The position numbers were made by a program, and so were the translations under genes. Shown piece by piece: positions 42,111 to 50,541 of a stretch of 64,000 nucleotides of DNA. The stretch comes from Spongiactinospora rosea (GTDB lineage: Bacteria; Actinomycetota; Actinomycetes; Streptosporangiales; Streptosporangiaceae): positions 124,001 through 188,000 of the forward strand of contig NZ_QMEY01000016.1 in assembly GCF_003315795.1 (NCBI RefSeq), given 5' to 3'. The number at the start of each line of letters is the position of its first letter. The stretch's first letter is position 1. The notes below the pieces were generated by a model. It was not told the origin of the DNA and did no database searches. It saw only the letters and a program-made list of their open reading frames with translations.

Positions 42111-43097
42111 ATGCCGCAGACTCCCGTCAAGGTAACCGTCACAGGCGCGGCCGGCCAGATCGGCTACGCGCTGCTGTTCCGCATCGCCTCGGGCCAGTTG
42201 CTGGGCCAGGGGGTCCCGGTACGGCTGAGCCTCCTGGAGATCCCGCAGGCGGTGAAGGCGGCGGAAGGCACTGCGATGGAGCTGGACGACTGCGCGTTCC
42301 CGCTGCTCGCCGGGATCGACATCAGCGACGACCCCAATGTCGCCTTCGACGGCGCCAACGTCGGGCTGCTGGTCGGCGCCCGCCCGCGTACCAAGGGCAT
42401 GGAGCGCGGTGACCTGCTGGAGGCCAACGGCGGCATCTTCGGCCCGCAGGGCAAGGCGATCAACGACCACGCCGCCGACGACGTGCGGGTCCTGGTGGTC
42501 GGCAACCCGGCCAACACCAACGCGCTGATCGCCCAGGCGCACGCGCCCGACGTGCCCGCCGACCGGTTCACCGCGATGACCAGGCTCGACCACAACCGCG
42601 CGCTGTCCCAGCTCGCGGGCAAGCTCCAGGTCGCGGTCGCCGACGTCAAGAAGATGACCATCTGGGGCAACCACTCCGCCACCCAGTACCCCGACCTGTA
42701 CCACGCCGAGGTCGGCGGCAAGATCGCCGCCGAGCAGGTGGACGACTCCTGGCTGCGGGACACCTTCATCCCGACCGTGGCCAAGCGGGGCGCGGCCATC
42801 ATCGAGGCCAGGGGCGCCTCCAGCGCGGCCTCCGCCGCCAACGCGGCCATCGACCACGTGTACGACTGGATCAACGGCACCCCCCAGGGCGACTGGACCT
42901 CCGCCGCGATCCCCTCCGACGGCTCCTACGGCGTGCCCGAGGGCCTGATCTCGTCCTTCCCGGTGGTCTCCAACGGCGGGGCCTGGGAGATCGTCCAGGG
43001 CCTGGACATCGACCCCTTCTCCCGCGAGCGCATCGACGCCTCCGTGGCCGAGCTCGCCGAAGAGCGCGAGGCCGTCTCCCGTCTCGGCCTGCTGTAA
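42111..43097 (+). CDS. mdh: Malate dehydrogenase
   Basis: The 328-residue NAD-dependent enzyme oxidises malate to oxaloacetate. The NAD loop reads VTGAAGQIGYALLFRIASGQ, the substrate region has the GARPRTKGMERGDLLEAN block, and the catalytic His lies in TIWGNHSATQYPDLYHAEVGG. RBS GGGGGAAGG precedes the ATG at 42111. It is 66 bp after the receptor kinase gene, so they may share a transcript. A hairpin follows. Confidence 0.97.
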   Translation: MPQTPVKVTVTGAAGQIGYALLFRIASGQLLGQGVPVRLSLLEIPQAVKAAEGTAMELDDCAFPLLAGIDISDDPNVAFDGANVGLLVGARPRTKGMERGDLLEANGGIFGPQGKAINDHAADDVRVLVVGNPANTNALIAQAHAPDVPADRFTAMTRLDHNRALSQLAGKLQVAVADVKKMTIWGNHSATQYPDLYHAEVGGKIAAEQVDDSWLRDTFIPTVAKRGAAIIEARGASSAASAANAAIDHVYDWINGTPQGDWTSAAIPSDGSYGVPEGLISSFPVVSNGGAWEIVQGLDIDPFSRERIDASVAELAEEREAVSRLGLL

Positions 43098-43108
43098 ATC
43101 CGCGAACG

Positions 43109-43146
43109 CGCGGGGTGCGGGGCGTCGAATCCGTTCCGCACCCGCG
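43109..43146 (+). terminator. Hairpin terminator after mdh
   Basis: CGCGGGGTGCGG (43109-43120) pairs with CCGCACCCGCG (43136-43146) with one bulged G. It starts 12 nt after the mdh stop. Confidence 0.7.
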
Positions 43147-43389
43147 TGGAAAGCCCCATGTTCGCCGCCGTACTTTATCGCCGGTAATTGCCGTCAAATG
43201 GTGTACGGCACCGGTGAGCGGTGAAATGGCTTGCGATTACCGCATATTATCGACCGCCCGCGGAAGCGCGCCCGGCCTGCCCGGCTACAGATACGCATGG
43301 TGATGGAGATGACACCCGGCGTGTCGGCGGGGGTGGAGGTGGCGGGACCCCCAGAATGATCGCTGGGAGATTACCGGGGGTGGGGTTTC

Positions 43390-44463
43390 ATGCGACGTCT
43401 CGCGGCGGGCGTTGTGGCTGGGGTGGTGGGCGCGGGCGCCTGGGTGGGGACGGGCGTGGGCGCGGCGAGCGTGCCGTACGACCCGGTGCCCGGGGAGACC
43501 TGGTCCGAACCATGGCCGCCCGCCGAGCCGTCCAATGGGCCGTCCACCGAGCCGTCCAATGGGCCGCCCGCCGAGCCGTCCAATGGGCCGTTCATCGAGC
43601 CGCCCGCCACACCACCGCCCCCCGCTGAAGCGCCCGCCGTGCCGCAGCCCGCAGGGGCGGATCTCTCCGTGCGGATCACCTCCTACCCGAAGGTCGCCCA
43701 GCCCGGCAGGCCGCTCGGCTACCGGATCGACGTCGGCAACGCGGGCCCCGGCCCCGCCGTACGCCCGGAGCTGCGGGTCCGGCTGCCCGAAGGCGTCAAG
43801 GTGCTCAGCGTGGACGTCGCCGAGTGCAAGCCCGGTACGACAGCCCGCCTGAGCGAGATCGTCTGCTCCTCCGGGGCCGACGTGCTGAAGGGCGGCCACG
43901 GCACGCTCAGCGTGGTCGGCCAGGTCCCCGCGGACGCCAGGGGCGCGCTGCGCGCGGTGGCCACCATCAAGTCCCAGGCCGCGGACGGCGACGCCACCGA
44001 CAACACCGCCGAGGCGGTCAACCGGGTCGGTGAGGGCGCCGACCTCGCGGTGCGCCTGACCCGGCTGGGCGGCGGCCCGGCGCAGGGGTCGGCCCGCGGA
44101 TCACGCCGCGCGGCGGTCGCCGCGCCGGGGCGGCGGGCGCCCGGGGCCAGGGTGCGCGCGGTGGTGATGAACCACGGGCCGCAGGCGGTACGCGACGGGC
44201 AGCTCTTCGTCCGGGTGCGCGGGGCCCGGCTGGTCGCCTCAGAAGGGGCCAGGTGCGGGGCGCACGCCGGATACGTGGGCTGCCGGCTGCACGCCGTGCC
44301 GGTGGGCGGCGGCACGCGGGTGCTCATGGTCTTCGCGCCCGCCGCGAACGCCCGGCACGCCAGGCCGATGACCGCCGCCGCGATGGTCTACTCCGCCGTG
44401 CTCGGCGACCGCAGACCCGACAACGGCAAGGCCCGCCTGCGCGTCCCGCTCAGGCCGAGTTAG
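43390..44463 (+). CDS. Secreted DUF11-like repeat protein
   Basis: The 357-residue protein has a signal peptide (MRRLAAGVVAGVVGAGAWVG, cleavage near GVGAAS). A Pro-rich spacer contains three 8-residue repeats (PAEPSNGP, STEPSNGP, PAEPSNGP). Two Ig-like beta domains follow (about 92-215 and 220-357), with the LSVRITSYPKVAQPGRPLGY and ATDNTAEAVN patterns of the DUF11 family of surface proteins. It has no sortase signal or lipobox. Role unknown, perhaps in the cell envelope. No strong RBS is seen before the ATG at 43390. Confidence 0.75.
   Translation: MRRLAAGVVAGVVGAGAWVGTGVGAASVPYDPVPGETWSEPWPPAEPSNGPSTEPSNGPPAEPSNGPFIEPPATPPPPAEAPAVPQPAGADLSVRITSYPKVAQPGRPLGYRIDVGNAGPGPAVRPELRVRLPEGVKVLSVDVAECKPGTTARLSEIVCSSGADVLKGGHGTLSVVGQVPADARGALRAVATIKSQAADGDATDNTAEAVNRVGEGADLAVRLTRLGGGPAQGSARGSRRAAVAAPGRRAPGARVRAVVMNHGPQAVRDGQLFVRVRGARLVASEGARCGAHAGYVGCRLHAVPVGGGTRVLMVFAPAANARHARPMTAAAMVYSAVLGDRRPDNGKARLRVPLRPS
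43517..43590 (+). repeat. Three 24-bp in-frame tandem repeats in the DUF11-like gene
   Basis: The core GAGCCGTCCAATGGGCCG occurs identically at 43525-43542, 43549-43566 and 43573-43590, with a 24-bp period. It encodes EPSNGP spacers between the signal peptide and the folded domains, and is likely to vary in copy number between strains. Confidence 0.9.
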
Positions 44464-44491
44464 TTCACGCGAGTCAGTTCACGCGGCCGGC

Positions 44492-45457
44492 TCAGGAGGT
44501 CAGCGCGGACCAGGCGTCGGCGACCATCGTGTGCAGGTCGGGGCGGTCCGGCTTCCAGCCGAGTTCGTCCTGGATGCGCTCGGCGGAGGCGACGAGCACG
44601 GCCGGGTCGCCGGGGCGGCGCGGGGCCAGGGTGACCGGGATGGGATGGCCGGTGACCTCGCGGCAGGCGGCGATGACCTCCTGGTTGGAGAAACCGGTGC
44701 CGCTGCCCAGGTTGTAGATGGCGTGCCTGCCCTCCTGGCAGGCGTCCAGCGCGAGCAGGTGGGCGCGGGCCAGGTCGGCGATGTGGATGTAGTCGCGGAT
44801 GCACGTGCCGTCCGGCGTCGGGTAGTCGTCCCCGAACAGGCTGAGTGAGTCGCGCGTGCCGAGGGCGACGGCCAGGACGTTGGGGATGAGATGCGTTTCG
44901 GGGGAGTGGCGTTCGCGGTAGACGCGGCCGTCCGGGGCGGTGTAGGCGCCGGCGACGTTGAAGTATCGCAGGCTGGTCGCGCCGAGGCCGTGCAGTCGCG
45001 CGTAGACCGTGAGGGTGGTGTCCACGGCCAGCTTGGTGGCGCCGTAGGGGCTGGTCGGGCGGGTGGGGTCGGTCTCGCGCATCGGGGTGCGCTCGGGCTC
45101 GCCGTACGTCGCGGCGGTTGAGGAGAACACGATGCGCCGGACGCCGGCCAGCCGCATGGCCTCAAGCAGCGCGAGCGTGCCGCCGAGGTTGGACTCCCAG
45201 TACAGCCCGGGGTTCGCCACCGACTCCCCGACCAGCGACTTGGCCGCGAAGTGGACGACGCCGTCGAACCCGGCCCCGCGCAGCACGGCCCCCGCGTCGG
45301 TGATCGACCCCTCGACGAACCCGGCCCCCGTGGGCACGGCGTCGGCGTGGCCGGTGGACAGGTCGTCGAGCACGACCACCTCGTGGCCCGCCTCCAGGAA
45401 CTGGGCGGCGACGACGCTCCCGATGTATCCCGCTCCGCCGGTGACCAGCAGCTTCAC
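44492..45457 (-). CDS. galE: UDP-glucose 4-epimerase
   Basis: The 321-residue extended SDR enzyme interconverts UDP-glucose and UDP-galactose. It has VTGGAGYIGSVVAAQFLEAG for NAD binding, the active-site Tyr-Lys in SPYGATKLAVDT, and DYPTPDGTCIRDYIHIADLA typical of GalE. GTG start at 45457 follows GGGGAGCGC. It is convergent with the DUF11-like gene and divergent from a CBS-domain membrane protein. It is not part of a visible galactose operon. Confidence 0.94.
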   Translation of the reverse strand: MKLLVTGGAGYIGSVVAAQFLEAGHEVVVLDDLSTGHADAVPTGAGFVEGSITDAGAVLRGAGFDGVVHFAAKSLVGESVANPGLYWESNLGGTLALLEAMRLAGVRRIVFSSTAATYGEPERTPMRETDPTRPTSPYGATKLAVDTTLTVYARLHGLGATSLRYFNVAGAYTAPDGRVYRERHSPETHLIPNVLAVALGTRDSLSLFGDDYPTPDGTCIRDYIHIADLARAHLLALDACQEGRHAIYNLGSGTGFSNQEVIAACREVTGHPIPVTLAPRRPGDPAVLVASAERIQDELGWKPDRPDLHTMVADAWSALTS

Positions 45458-45613
45458 TACGCGCTCCCCTATGTCGGATTGTGGTGGAATCTGTTTGATT
45501 TTGTACGGTCGGTGTGCCCAGCATACGCGCTTTCGTTCTCGGCCTGGCCCGAAGCGGCCGGGTACGCTGACACCTCACTGCCACTGTCGGCCCGTGCGGA
45601 ACCGGATACCCGC

Positions 45614-46975
45614 GTGAACAATGTCGTCGCCAACATCGCGTTGGTTCTGCTCTTCATCCTCATCGGCGGCTTCTTCGCCGCCGCGGAGATCGCGCTCGTC
45701 TCCCTCCGGGAGAGCCAGATCGGCAAGATCAGTGAGAAGGGCCGGCGCGGCGCGACGGTCGCCAGGCTGGCCAACGACCCCAACCGGTTCCTGTCCGCCG
45801 TGCAGATCGGCGTGACCGTGGCCACCATGCTGTCGGCCGCGTTCGGGGCCGACACGCTGGCCTCGGAGCTGGTGCCGGTGGTCACCCGGTGGGGGGTGCC
45901 CGGCGGGATCGCCCCGCCGCTCGCGCTCGTCCTGGTCACGCTGGCCATCTCGTACGTGTCCCTGGTGCTCGGCGAGCTGGCCCCCAAAAGGCTCGCGCTG
46001 CAACGCGCCGAGGGCCTGTCGCTGCTGGTGGCCCCGGTGCTGGACCGGCTGGCGGCGCTGTCCCGGCCGGTGATCTGGCTGCTGTCGAAGTCCACGGACC
46101 TGGTGGTCCGGCTGCTCGGCGGCAACCCCGAGACCGACCGGGAGGCGATGAGCACCGAGGAGCTGCGCGACATCGTGGCCGGTCATCAGGAGCTGCCGCA
46201 GGACGAGCGGCAGCTCATCGTGGAGGTCTTCGCGGCGGGCAAGCGGCAGCTCCGCGAGGTGATGCGGCCGCGCACCGAGGTGGAGTTCATGTCGGCGGAC
46301 ACCACGCTGGCCGAGGCCGCCGTGCTGGCCGCGACGATGCCGCACTCCCGCTTCCCGGTCTTCCGCGAGTCCTACGACAACGTGCTGGGGTTCGTCCATG
46401 TCAGGGACCTGCTCGACCCGGTGCTGACCGGCCGTACCGAGCCGATCAGCGAGCTGGTGGCGATCCGGCCGGTCAAGATGGTCCCGGCCACCAAGCGGGT
46501 GCTGCCCACGCTGTCGGAGATGCGCGACGAGGGCCACCACCTGGCCATGGTCGTGGACGAGTACGGCGGCACGGCCGGCATCGTCACCCTGGAGGACCTG
46601 GTCGAGGAGCTGATCGGCGACATCAGGGACGAGTACGACGTCGAGGACGACCAGGCCGTCCGGCTGCCCGCGGGGGAGATCGAGATGGACGGCCTGGCCA
46701 ACCTGGACGACGTGGCCGAGGAGACCGGCATCCGGCTGCCGCGCGGGCCGTACGAGACGCTGGGCGGGTTCATGATGGCGGCGCTCGGGCACGTCCCCGG
46801 GCACGGCGACGTGGTCGACTTCCTGGGGTTCCAGCTCGCCGTCACCGAGATGGACGGCAGGCGGGTGGCGAGGGTCCGCATCACCCGCCGCCCGATGGCC
46901 GGTCCGGAGCCGCCGCCGCCTGCGCAGGAGGGGCAGGCGGGGCCTGTCGAGTCGCAGGAAGGCTCGGAGAACTGA
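45614..46975 (+). CDS. CorC/HlyC-type membrane protein with DUF21 and CBS domains
   Basis: The 453-residue protein has an N-terminal DUF21 (CNNM) membrane domain (about 1-190) with GGFFAAAEIALVSLRESQ. A CBS pair follows (about 205-330; for example VMRPRTEVEFMS and FPVFRESYDNVLGFVHVRD), then a C-terminal CorC_HlyC domain (about 350-430). Members transport or regulate magnesium or cobalt; the old haemolysin name is misleading. GTG at 45614 is selected. trpS starts 14 bp downstream of the stop. Confidence 0.92.
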   Translation: MNNVVANIALVLLFILIGGFFAAAEIALVSLRESQIGKISEKGRRGATVARLANDPNRFLSAVQIGVTVATMLSAAFGADTLASELVPVVTRWGVPGGIAPPLALVLVTLAISYVSLVLGELAPKRLALQRAEGLSLLVAPVLDRLAALSRPVIWLLSKSTDLVVRLLGGNPETDREAMSTEELRDIVAGHQELPQDERQLIVEVFAAGKRQLREVMRPRTEVEFMSADTTLAEAAVLAATMPHSRFPVFRESYDNVLGFVHVRDLLDPVLTGRTEPISELVAIRPVKMVPATKRVLPTLSEMRDEGHHLAMVVDEYGGTAGIVTLEDLVEELIGDIRDEYDVEDDQAVRLPAGEIEMDGLANLDDVAEETGIRLPRGPYETLGGFMMAALGHVPGHGDVVDFLGFQLAVTEMDGRRVARVRITRRPMAGPEPPPPAQEGQAGPVESQEGSEN

Positions 46976-46989
46976 CACAATCGGGGGCT

Positions 46990-47994
46990 ATGGCACGTCC
47001 TCGCGTACTCTCCGGCATCCAGCCCACGGCAGACTCCTTCCACCTGGGCAACTACCTGGGTGCGGTCCGTCAGTGGGTGACCATGCAGGAGACCTATGAC
47101 GCGTTCTACTGCGTCGTGGACCTGCACGCGATCACCGTCCCGCACGACCCGGCCGAGCTGCGCCGCCGTTCGCGCGTGGCCGCCGCCCAGCTGCTGGCCG
47201 CCGGGCTCGACCCGGAGCGCTGCACGGTGTTCGTGCAGAGCCACGTCCCCGAGCACGCCGAGCTGGCCTGGGTGCTCAACTGCCTGACCGGCATGGGCGA
47301 GGCCGGGCGGATGACCCAGTTCAAGGACAAGTCGGCCAAACAGGGCGAGAGTGCGGCCAGCGTCGGGCTGTTCACCTACCCGATCCTCCAGGCCGCCGAC
47401 ATCCTGCTCTACCAGGCCGACCGCGTTCCGGTGGGGGCCGACCAGAAGCAGCACCTGGAGCTGACCCGCGACCTCGGGCAGCGGTTCAACCACCGGTTCG
47501 GCGAGACGTTCACGCTGCCCCAGCCGCACATCCTCAAGGAGGTCGAGAAGATCACCGACCTCCAGGACCCGACGGCCAAGATGTCCAAGTCCTCCTCCAG
47601 CCCGCAGGGCATCCTCGACGTGCTGGAGGCCCCGGGCACGCTGCGCAAGAAGGTCATGCGGGCGGTGACCGACACCGGCACCGAGGTGCTGGCCGACGAC
47701 GAGAACAAGCCGGGCGTCACCAACCTGCTGCGCATCCAGTCGGCGCTGACCGGCACGCCCATCCCCGACCTGGAGGCCCGCTACGCCGGGCAGGGCTACG
47801 GCACCTTCAAGAAGGACGTGGCCGAGGTCGTGGTGGAGGCGTTCACGCCGATCCGCGAGCGCACCGAGAAGCTGCTGGCCAACGAGGCCGAGCTGGACCG
47901 GCTGCTGGCCATCGGGGCCGAGCGCGCGGGCGCGGTGGCCCGGGTGACCATGGCCACGGTCCGCGACCGCATCGGCTTCCTGCCGCGCGCGTGA
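46990..47994 (+). CDS. trpS: Tryptophan--tRNA ligase
   Basis: The 334-residue class I synthetase has the HIGH-type motif HLGN in TADSFHLGNYLGAVRQWV and the KMSKS loop in PTAKMSKSSSSPQG. It charges tRNA-Trp. ATG at 46990 follows TCGGGGGC. It is probably co-transcribed with the upstream CorC-type gene. The sequence ends RIGFLPRA. Confidence 0.97.
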   Translation: MARPRVLSGIQPTADSFHLGNYLGAVRQWVTMQETYDAFYCVVDLHAITVPHDPAELRRRSRVAAAQLLAAGLDPERCTVFVQSHVPEHAELAWVLNCLTGMGEAGRMTQFKDKSAKQGESAASVGLFTYPILQAADILLYQADRVPVGADQKQHLELTRDLGQRFNHRFGETFTLPQPHILKEVEKITDLQDPTAKMSKSSSSPQGILDVLEAPGTLRKKVMRAVTDTGTEVLADDENKPGVTNLLRIQSALTGTPIPDLEARYAGQGYGTFKKDVAEVVVEAFTPIRERTEKLLANEAELDRLLAIGAERAGAVARVTMATVRDRIGFLPRA

Positions 47995-48048
47995 CCCTCT
48001 TGCGGGAAACCCGCGCCTGACCTCGTGCGGGGTGGGTAGGGCCTGGTC

Positions 48049-49029
48049 ATGGGCGGTCTGGCAGAGCGCGTCTCGGCGCGGGTGACGGCGGCGAAGGAGC
48101 GCGGGAGCGCGGCGCTGCGGCGTTCCAGGGTCAGGTGGGCGTGGCTCGACCACCTGATCCGCACCGTGCAGCGCTACCAGGTCACCTCGGGCGACCGGCT
48201 GGCGGGCGCGGTGACCTACTTCGCGTTCCTGTCCTTCTTCCCGCTGATCGCCCTGGCGTACGCGCTGCTCGGGTACGTCGTGACGGTCAGCCCGAACGCC
48301 CAGCAGGCGCTCCAGCAGGCCATCGAGGTGCAGTTGCCGGGCCTGGCCGGGCAGCTCAGCCTCCAGGACATCAGCCAGGCGCGGGTCGGCGCGGGGATCA
48401 TCGGCCTGCTGGGCCTGCTCTACTCCGGGCTCGGCGCGGTGGACGCGCTGCGTGAGGCGCTGCGCGAGGTCTGGCTGACCACCCGGCCCCCGCTCAACTT
48501 CTTCCTGGCCAAACTGCGCGACCTGGTGGCGCTCATGCTGGTCGGGGCGACGTTGCTGATCTCGGTCGGCGTGGGCGGCGCGGCCACCGGGGCGACCGCG
48601 TCCGTGGCGGACTGGGTGGGCCTGACCGATTCGCCGGCCGCGCAGGCCGGGGTGTGGGCGGCCGGTGTGGTGGTGAGCGTGGCCGCCGACATGCTGGTCT
48701 TCCTGGTGGTGCTCGGCTGGCTGGCCGAGGCGTCCCAGCCGCTCGGCGTGCTGCTGCGCGGCTCGCTGCTCGGCGCGGTCGCGTTCGGGCTGCTCAAGCA
48801 GGTCGCCACGCTGGTGCTGGCGACCACGCTGGGCAACCCGGTCTACGGCACGTTCGCGGTCGTCGTCGGGCTGCTGGTGTGGATCAACCTGTCCGCCCGG
48901 ATCGTCCTGTACGCGGCGGCGTGGACCGCGACGGCCCAGATGGGGCCGCCGCCCGAACCGACCCCGGTGCCCTCCAGCAGCACCGCCCGCCGTACCTCTC
49001 CGCCTGAACGGCGGGCCTCCTCAGCCTGA
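48049..49029 (+). CDS. YihY/BrkB-family inner membrane protein
   Basis: The 326-residue polytopic protein shows the YihY pattern: VTYFAFLSFFPLIALAYALLG near residue 60, then further helices including VGATLLISVGVGG, VAADMLVFLVVLGWLAEASQ and GTFAVVVGLLVWINLSARIVLY. The family was once called ribonuclease BN by mistake; its function is unsettled. The C-terminal Pro/Ser-rich tail overlaps the convergent carboxypeptidase gene by 9 bp. Confidence 0.88.
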   Translation: MGGLAERVSARVTAAKERGSAALRRSRVRWAWLDHLIRTVQRYQVTSGDRLAGAVTYFAFLSFFPLIALAYALLGYVVTVSPNAQQALQQAIEVQLPGLAGQLSLQDISQARVGAGIIGLLGLLYSGLGAVDALREALREVWLTTRPPLNFFLAKLRDLVALMLVGATLLISVGVGGAATGATASVADWVGLTDSPAAQAGVWAAGVVVSVAADMLVFLVVLGWLAEASQPLGVLLRGSLLGAVAFGLLKQVATLVLATTLGNPVYGTFAVVVGLLVWINLSARIVLYAAAWTATAQMGPPPEPTPVPSSSTARRTSPPERRASSA

Positions 49030-50241
49030 GCGGCGGGCCCGGCGGCGTCCTCTGGCGCGGCGCTCCAGCCCGTACAGCACCCAGGCCAGCCCGCCGATCA
49101 GGCCCGCCCCGATCACCACCAGCATGGTGGTGTCCTGGCGTCCCTGCGGGGCGGCCACGGGCGCGGCGGCGGGCGTCTGCGGCCCCTGGGCCCCGGCCCG
49201 CGCGTCCACCGGCTTGGTGGGCACCACCTCGGGCAGCGGCCCGACCAGCTCCCCGACCGGGGTCACCTTGCCGCGCGCGGCGAACCCCCAGTCCAGCAGC
49301 TCGCTGACCTCCTCCCAGAACGAGCCCTCGTGCCGCATCACCACGACGATGATCGTGTGCGCGCCGCGCCTGGCGGCCCCGACGAAGCTGCCCTGGGCCT
49401 TGGTGGTCCAGCCGTTCTTGATGCCGATCATGCCCCGGTACTTGCCGAGCAGCCGGTTGTGGTTGGAGATCTGGTAGTGCTTGCCCTTGGGGGCGGGGAA
49501 GTCGGCGATCCGCGTGCTGACGTACCGGCGGAAGTCGGCGTTGGCCAGCCCGGCGCGGGCGATCAGCGCCAGGTCGTAGGCCGAGCTGCGCTGGCCGGGC
49601 TGGTCCAGCCCGCTCGGCGTCTTGGCCACCGTGTCGCGCGCCTGGAGGCGGCGGGCCACGGAGTTCATCTCGGACATGGTCGCCCCGAGACTCCCGTTGG
49701 CCTCGGCGAGCGCCATGGCCGCGTCGTTGCCCGAGGACATCATCAGCGCAAGGAACAGGTCCTCGACCCGGTAGCTGCCCTTGACGTGCAGGCCGACCGC
49801 GCTGCCCTCCTGGTTGCAGGCGTTGCGGCTGGGCTTGATCCTGGCGTCCTTGTCCAGCTTGGGGATCAGCGTGAGCGCGGTGAGGGTCTTCAACGTGCTG
49901 GCCGGGCGGTAGTGCCCGTGCGGGTCCTTGGCGGCGAGGACCTGGCCGGTGGTCGCGTCGGCGACCACGTACGCGCCGGCCTTGCTCTTGGGCGGGGCCG
50001 TGAGCCCGGGCGGCAGCGTTTCGGGCAGCACGATTCCGCGCTTGCCGAGCAGCGGGCCGCCGATCGGCTCGGAGGCCGCGGCCGCACCGGCCCCCGGCTC
50101 CGGCTCGGCGGTCGCGGGTACGGCTTGCGGACCCGGTCCCTGGTAGACGGTGCCGGCCGTGGCCACGCCGCTCTGAACGGTCGTGGCCAGGATCGCCGTG
50201 ACCAGCAGTGCGGCGGCTGATTTCAGGTGATCTGTCCGCAT
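49021..50241 (-). CDS. D-alanyl-D-alanine carboxypeptidase, S11 family
   Basis: The 406-residue exported protein has a signal peptide (MRTDHLKSAAALLVTAILAT) and the S11 active-site motifs: S115-T-L-K118, then SSGND for SxN, and KNG in place of the usual KTG (MIGIKNGWTTKAQG). A C-terminal membrane helix and an Arg-rich tail anchor it. It trims D-Ala from peptidoglycan stem peptides. KNG is a mild variant of the third motif seen in some actinobacterial homologues. The start at 50241 lacks a strong RBS. Confidence 0.9.
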   Translation of the reverse strand: MRTDHLKSAAALLVTAILATTVQSGVATAGTVYQGPGPQAVPATAEPEPGAGAAAASEPIGGPLLGKRGIVLPETLPPGLTAPPKSKAGAYVVADATTGQVLAAKDPHGHYRPASTLKTLTALTLIPKLDKDARIKPSRNACNQEGSAVGLHVKGSYRVEDLFLALMMSSGNDAAMALAEANGSLGATMSEMNSVARRLQARDTVAKTPSGLDQPGQRSSAYDLALIARAGLANADFRRYVSTRIADFPAPKGKHYQISNHNRLLGKYRGMIGIKNGWTTKAQGSFVGAARRGAHTIIVVVMRHEGSFWEEVSELLDWGFAARGKVTPVGELVGPLPEVVPTKPVDARAGAQGPQTPAAAPVAAPQGRQDTTMLVVIGAGLIGGLAWVLYGLERRARGRRRARRSG

Positions 50242-50340
50242 ATTGAGCCCAGCGTATCTTCTGCGCGGAATTGCATGTGACATCACTTCCCAGTGCGTCC
50301 GGTGGACTACCGGCTGTGCGCCACGCTTGATACTGGGCAC

Positions 50341-50541
50341 ATGCAAATGTCACGAAGGATCGCCGCATTTCTCCTGGTGGTTGCCGCTTTCATGATCTTT
50401 GAGTGGATCAATCTTGGCTTCAACCTCGCGGACGGGCACGCCGCCGCGTTCTATGTGGTCCACGGGATCCTCATCGGGGTCAACATCCTCATCGCGCTGG
50501 CGCTGGGCGTCATCGGCTGGCGGGCGCTGCGCCGCCGGTGA
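50341..50541 (+). CDS. SCO4848-like small membrane protein
   Basis: The 66-residue protein has two helices (about 6-23 and 36-58) joined by NLGFNLADGHAAAFYVVHG, and a final WRALRRR, as in the actinobacterial SCO4848 family found next to D,D-carboxypeptidases. It is divergent from that gene here. Its last 32 bp overlap the convergent ATP-grasp gene. ATG 50341 or 50347 are both possible starts. Function is unknown. Confidence 0.72.
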   Translation: MQMSRRIAAFLLVVAAFMIFEWINLGFNLADGHAAAFYVVHGILIGVNILIALALGVIGWRALRRR

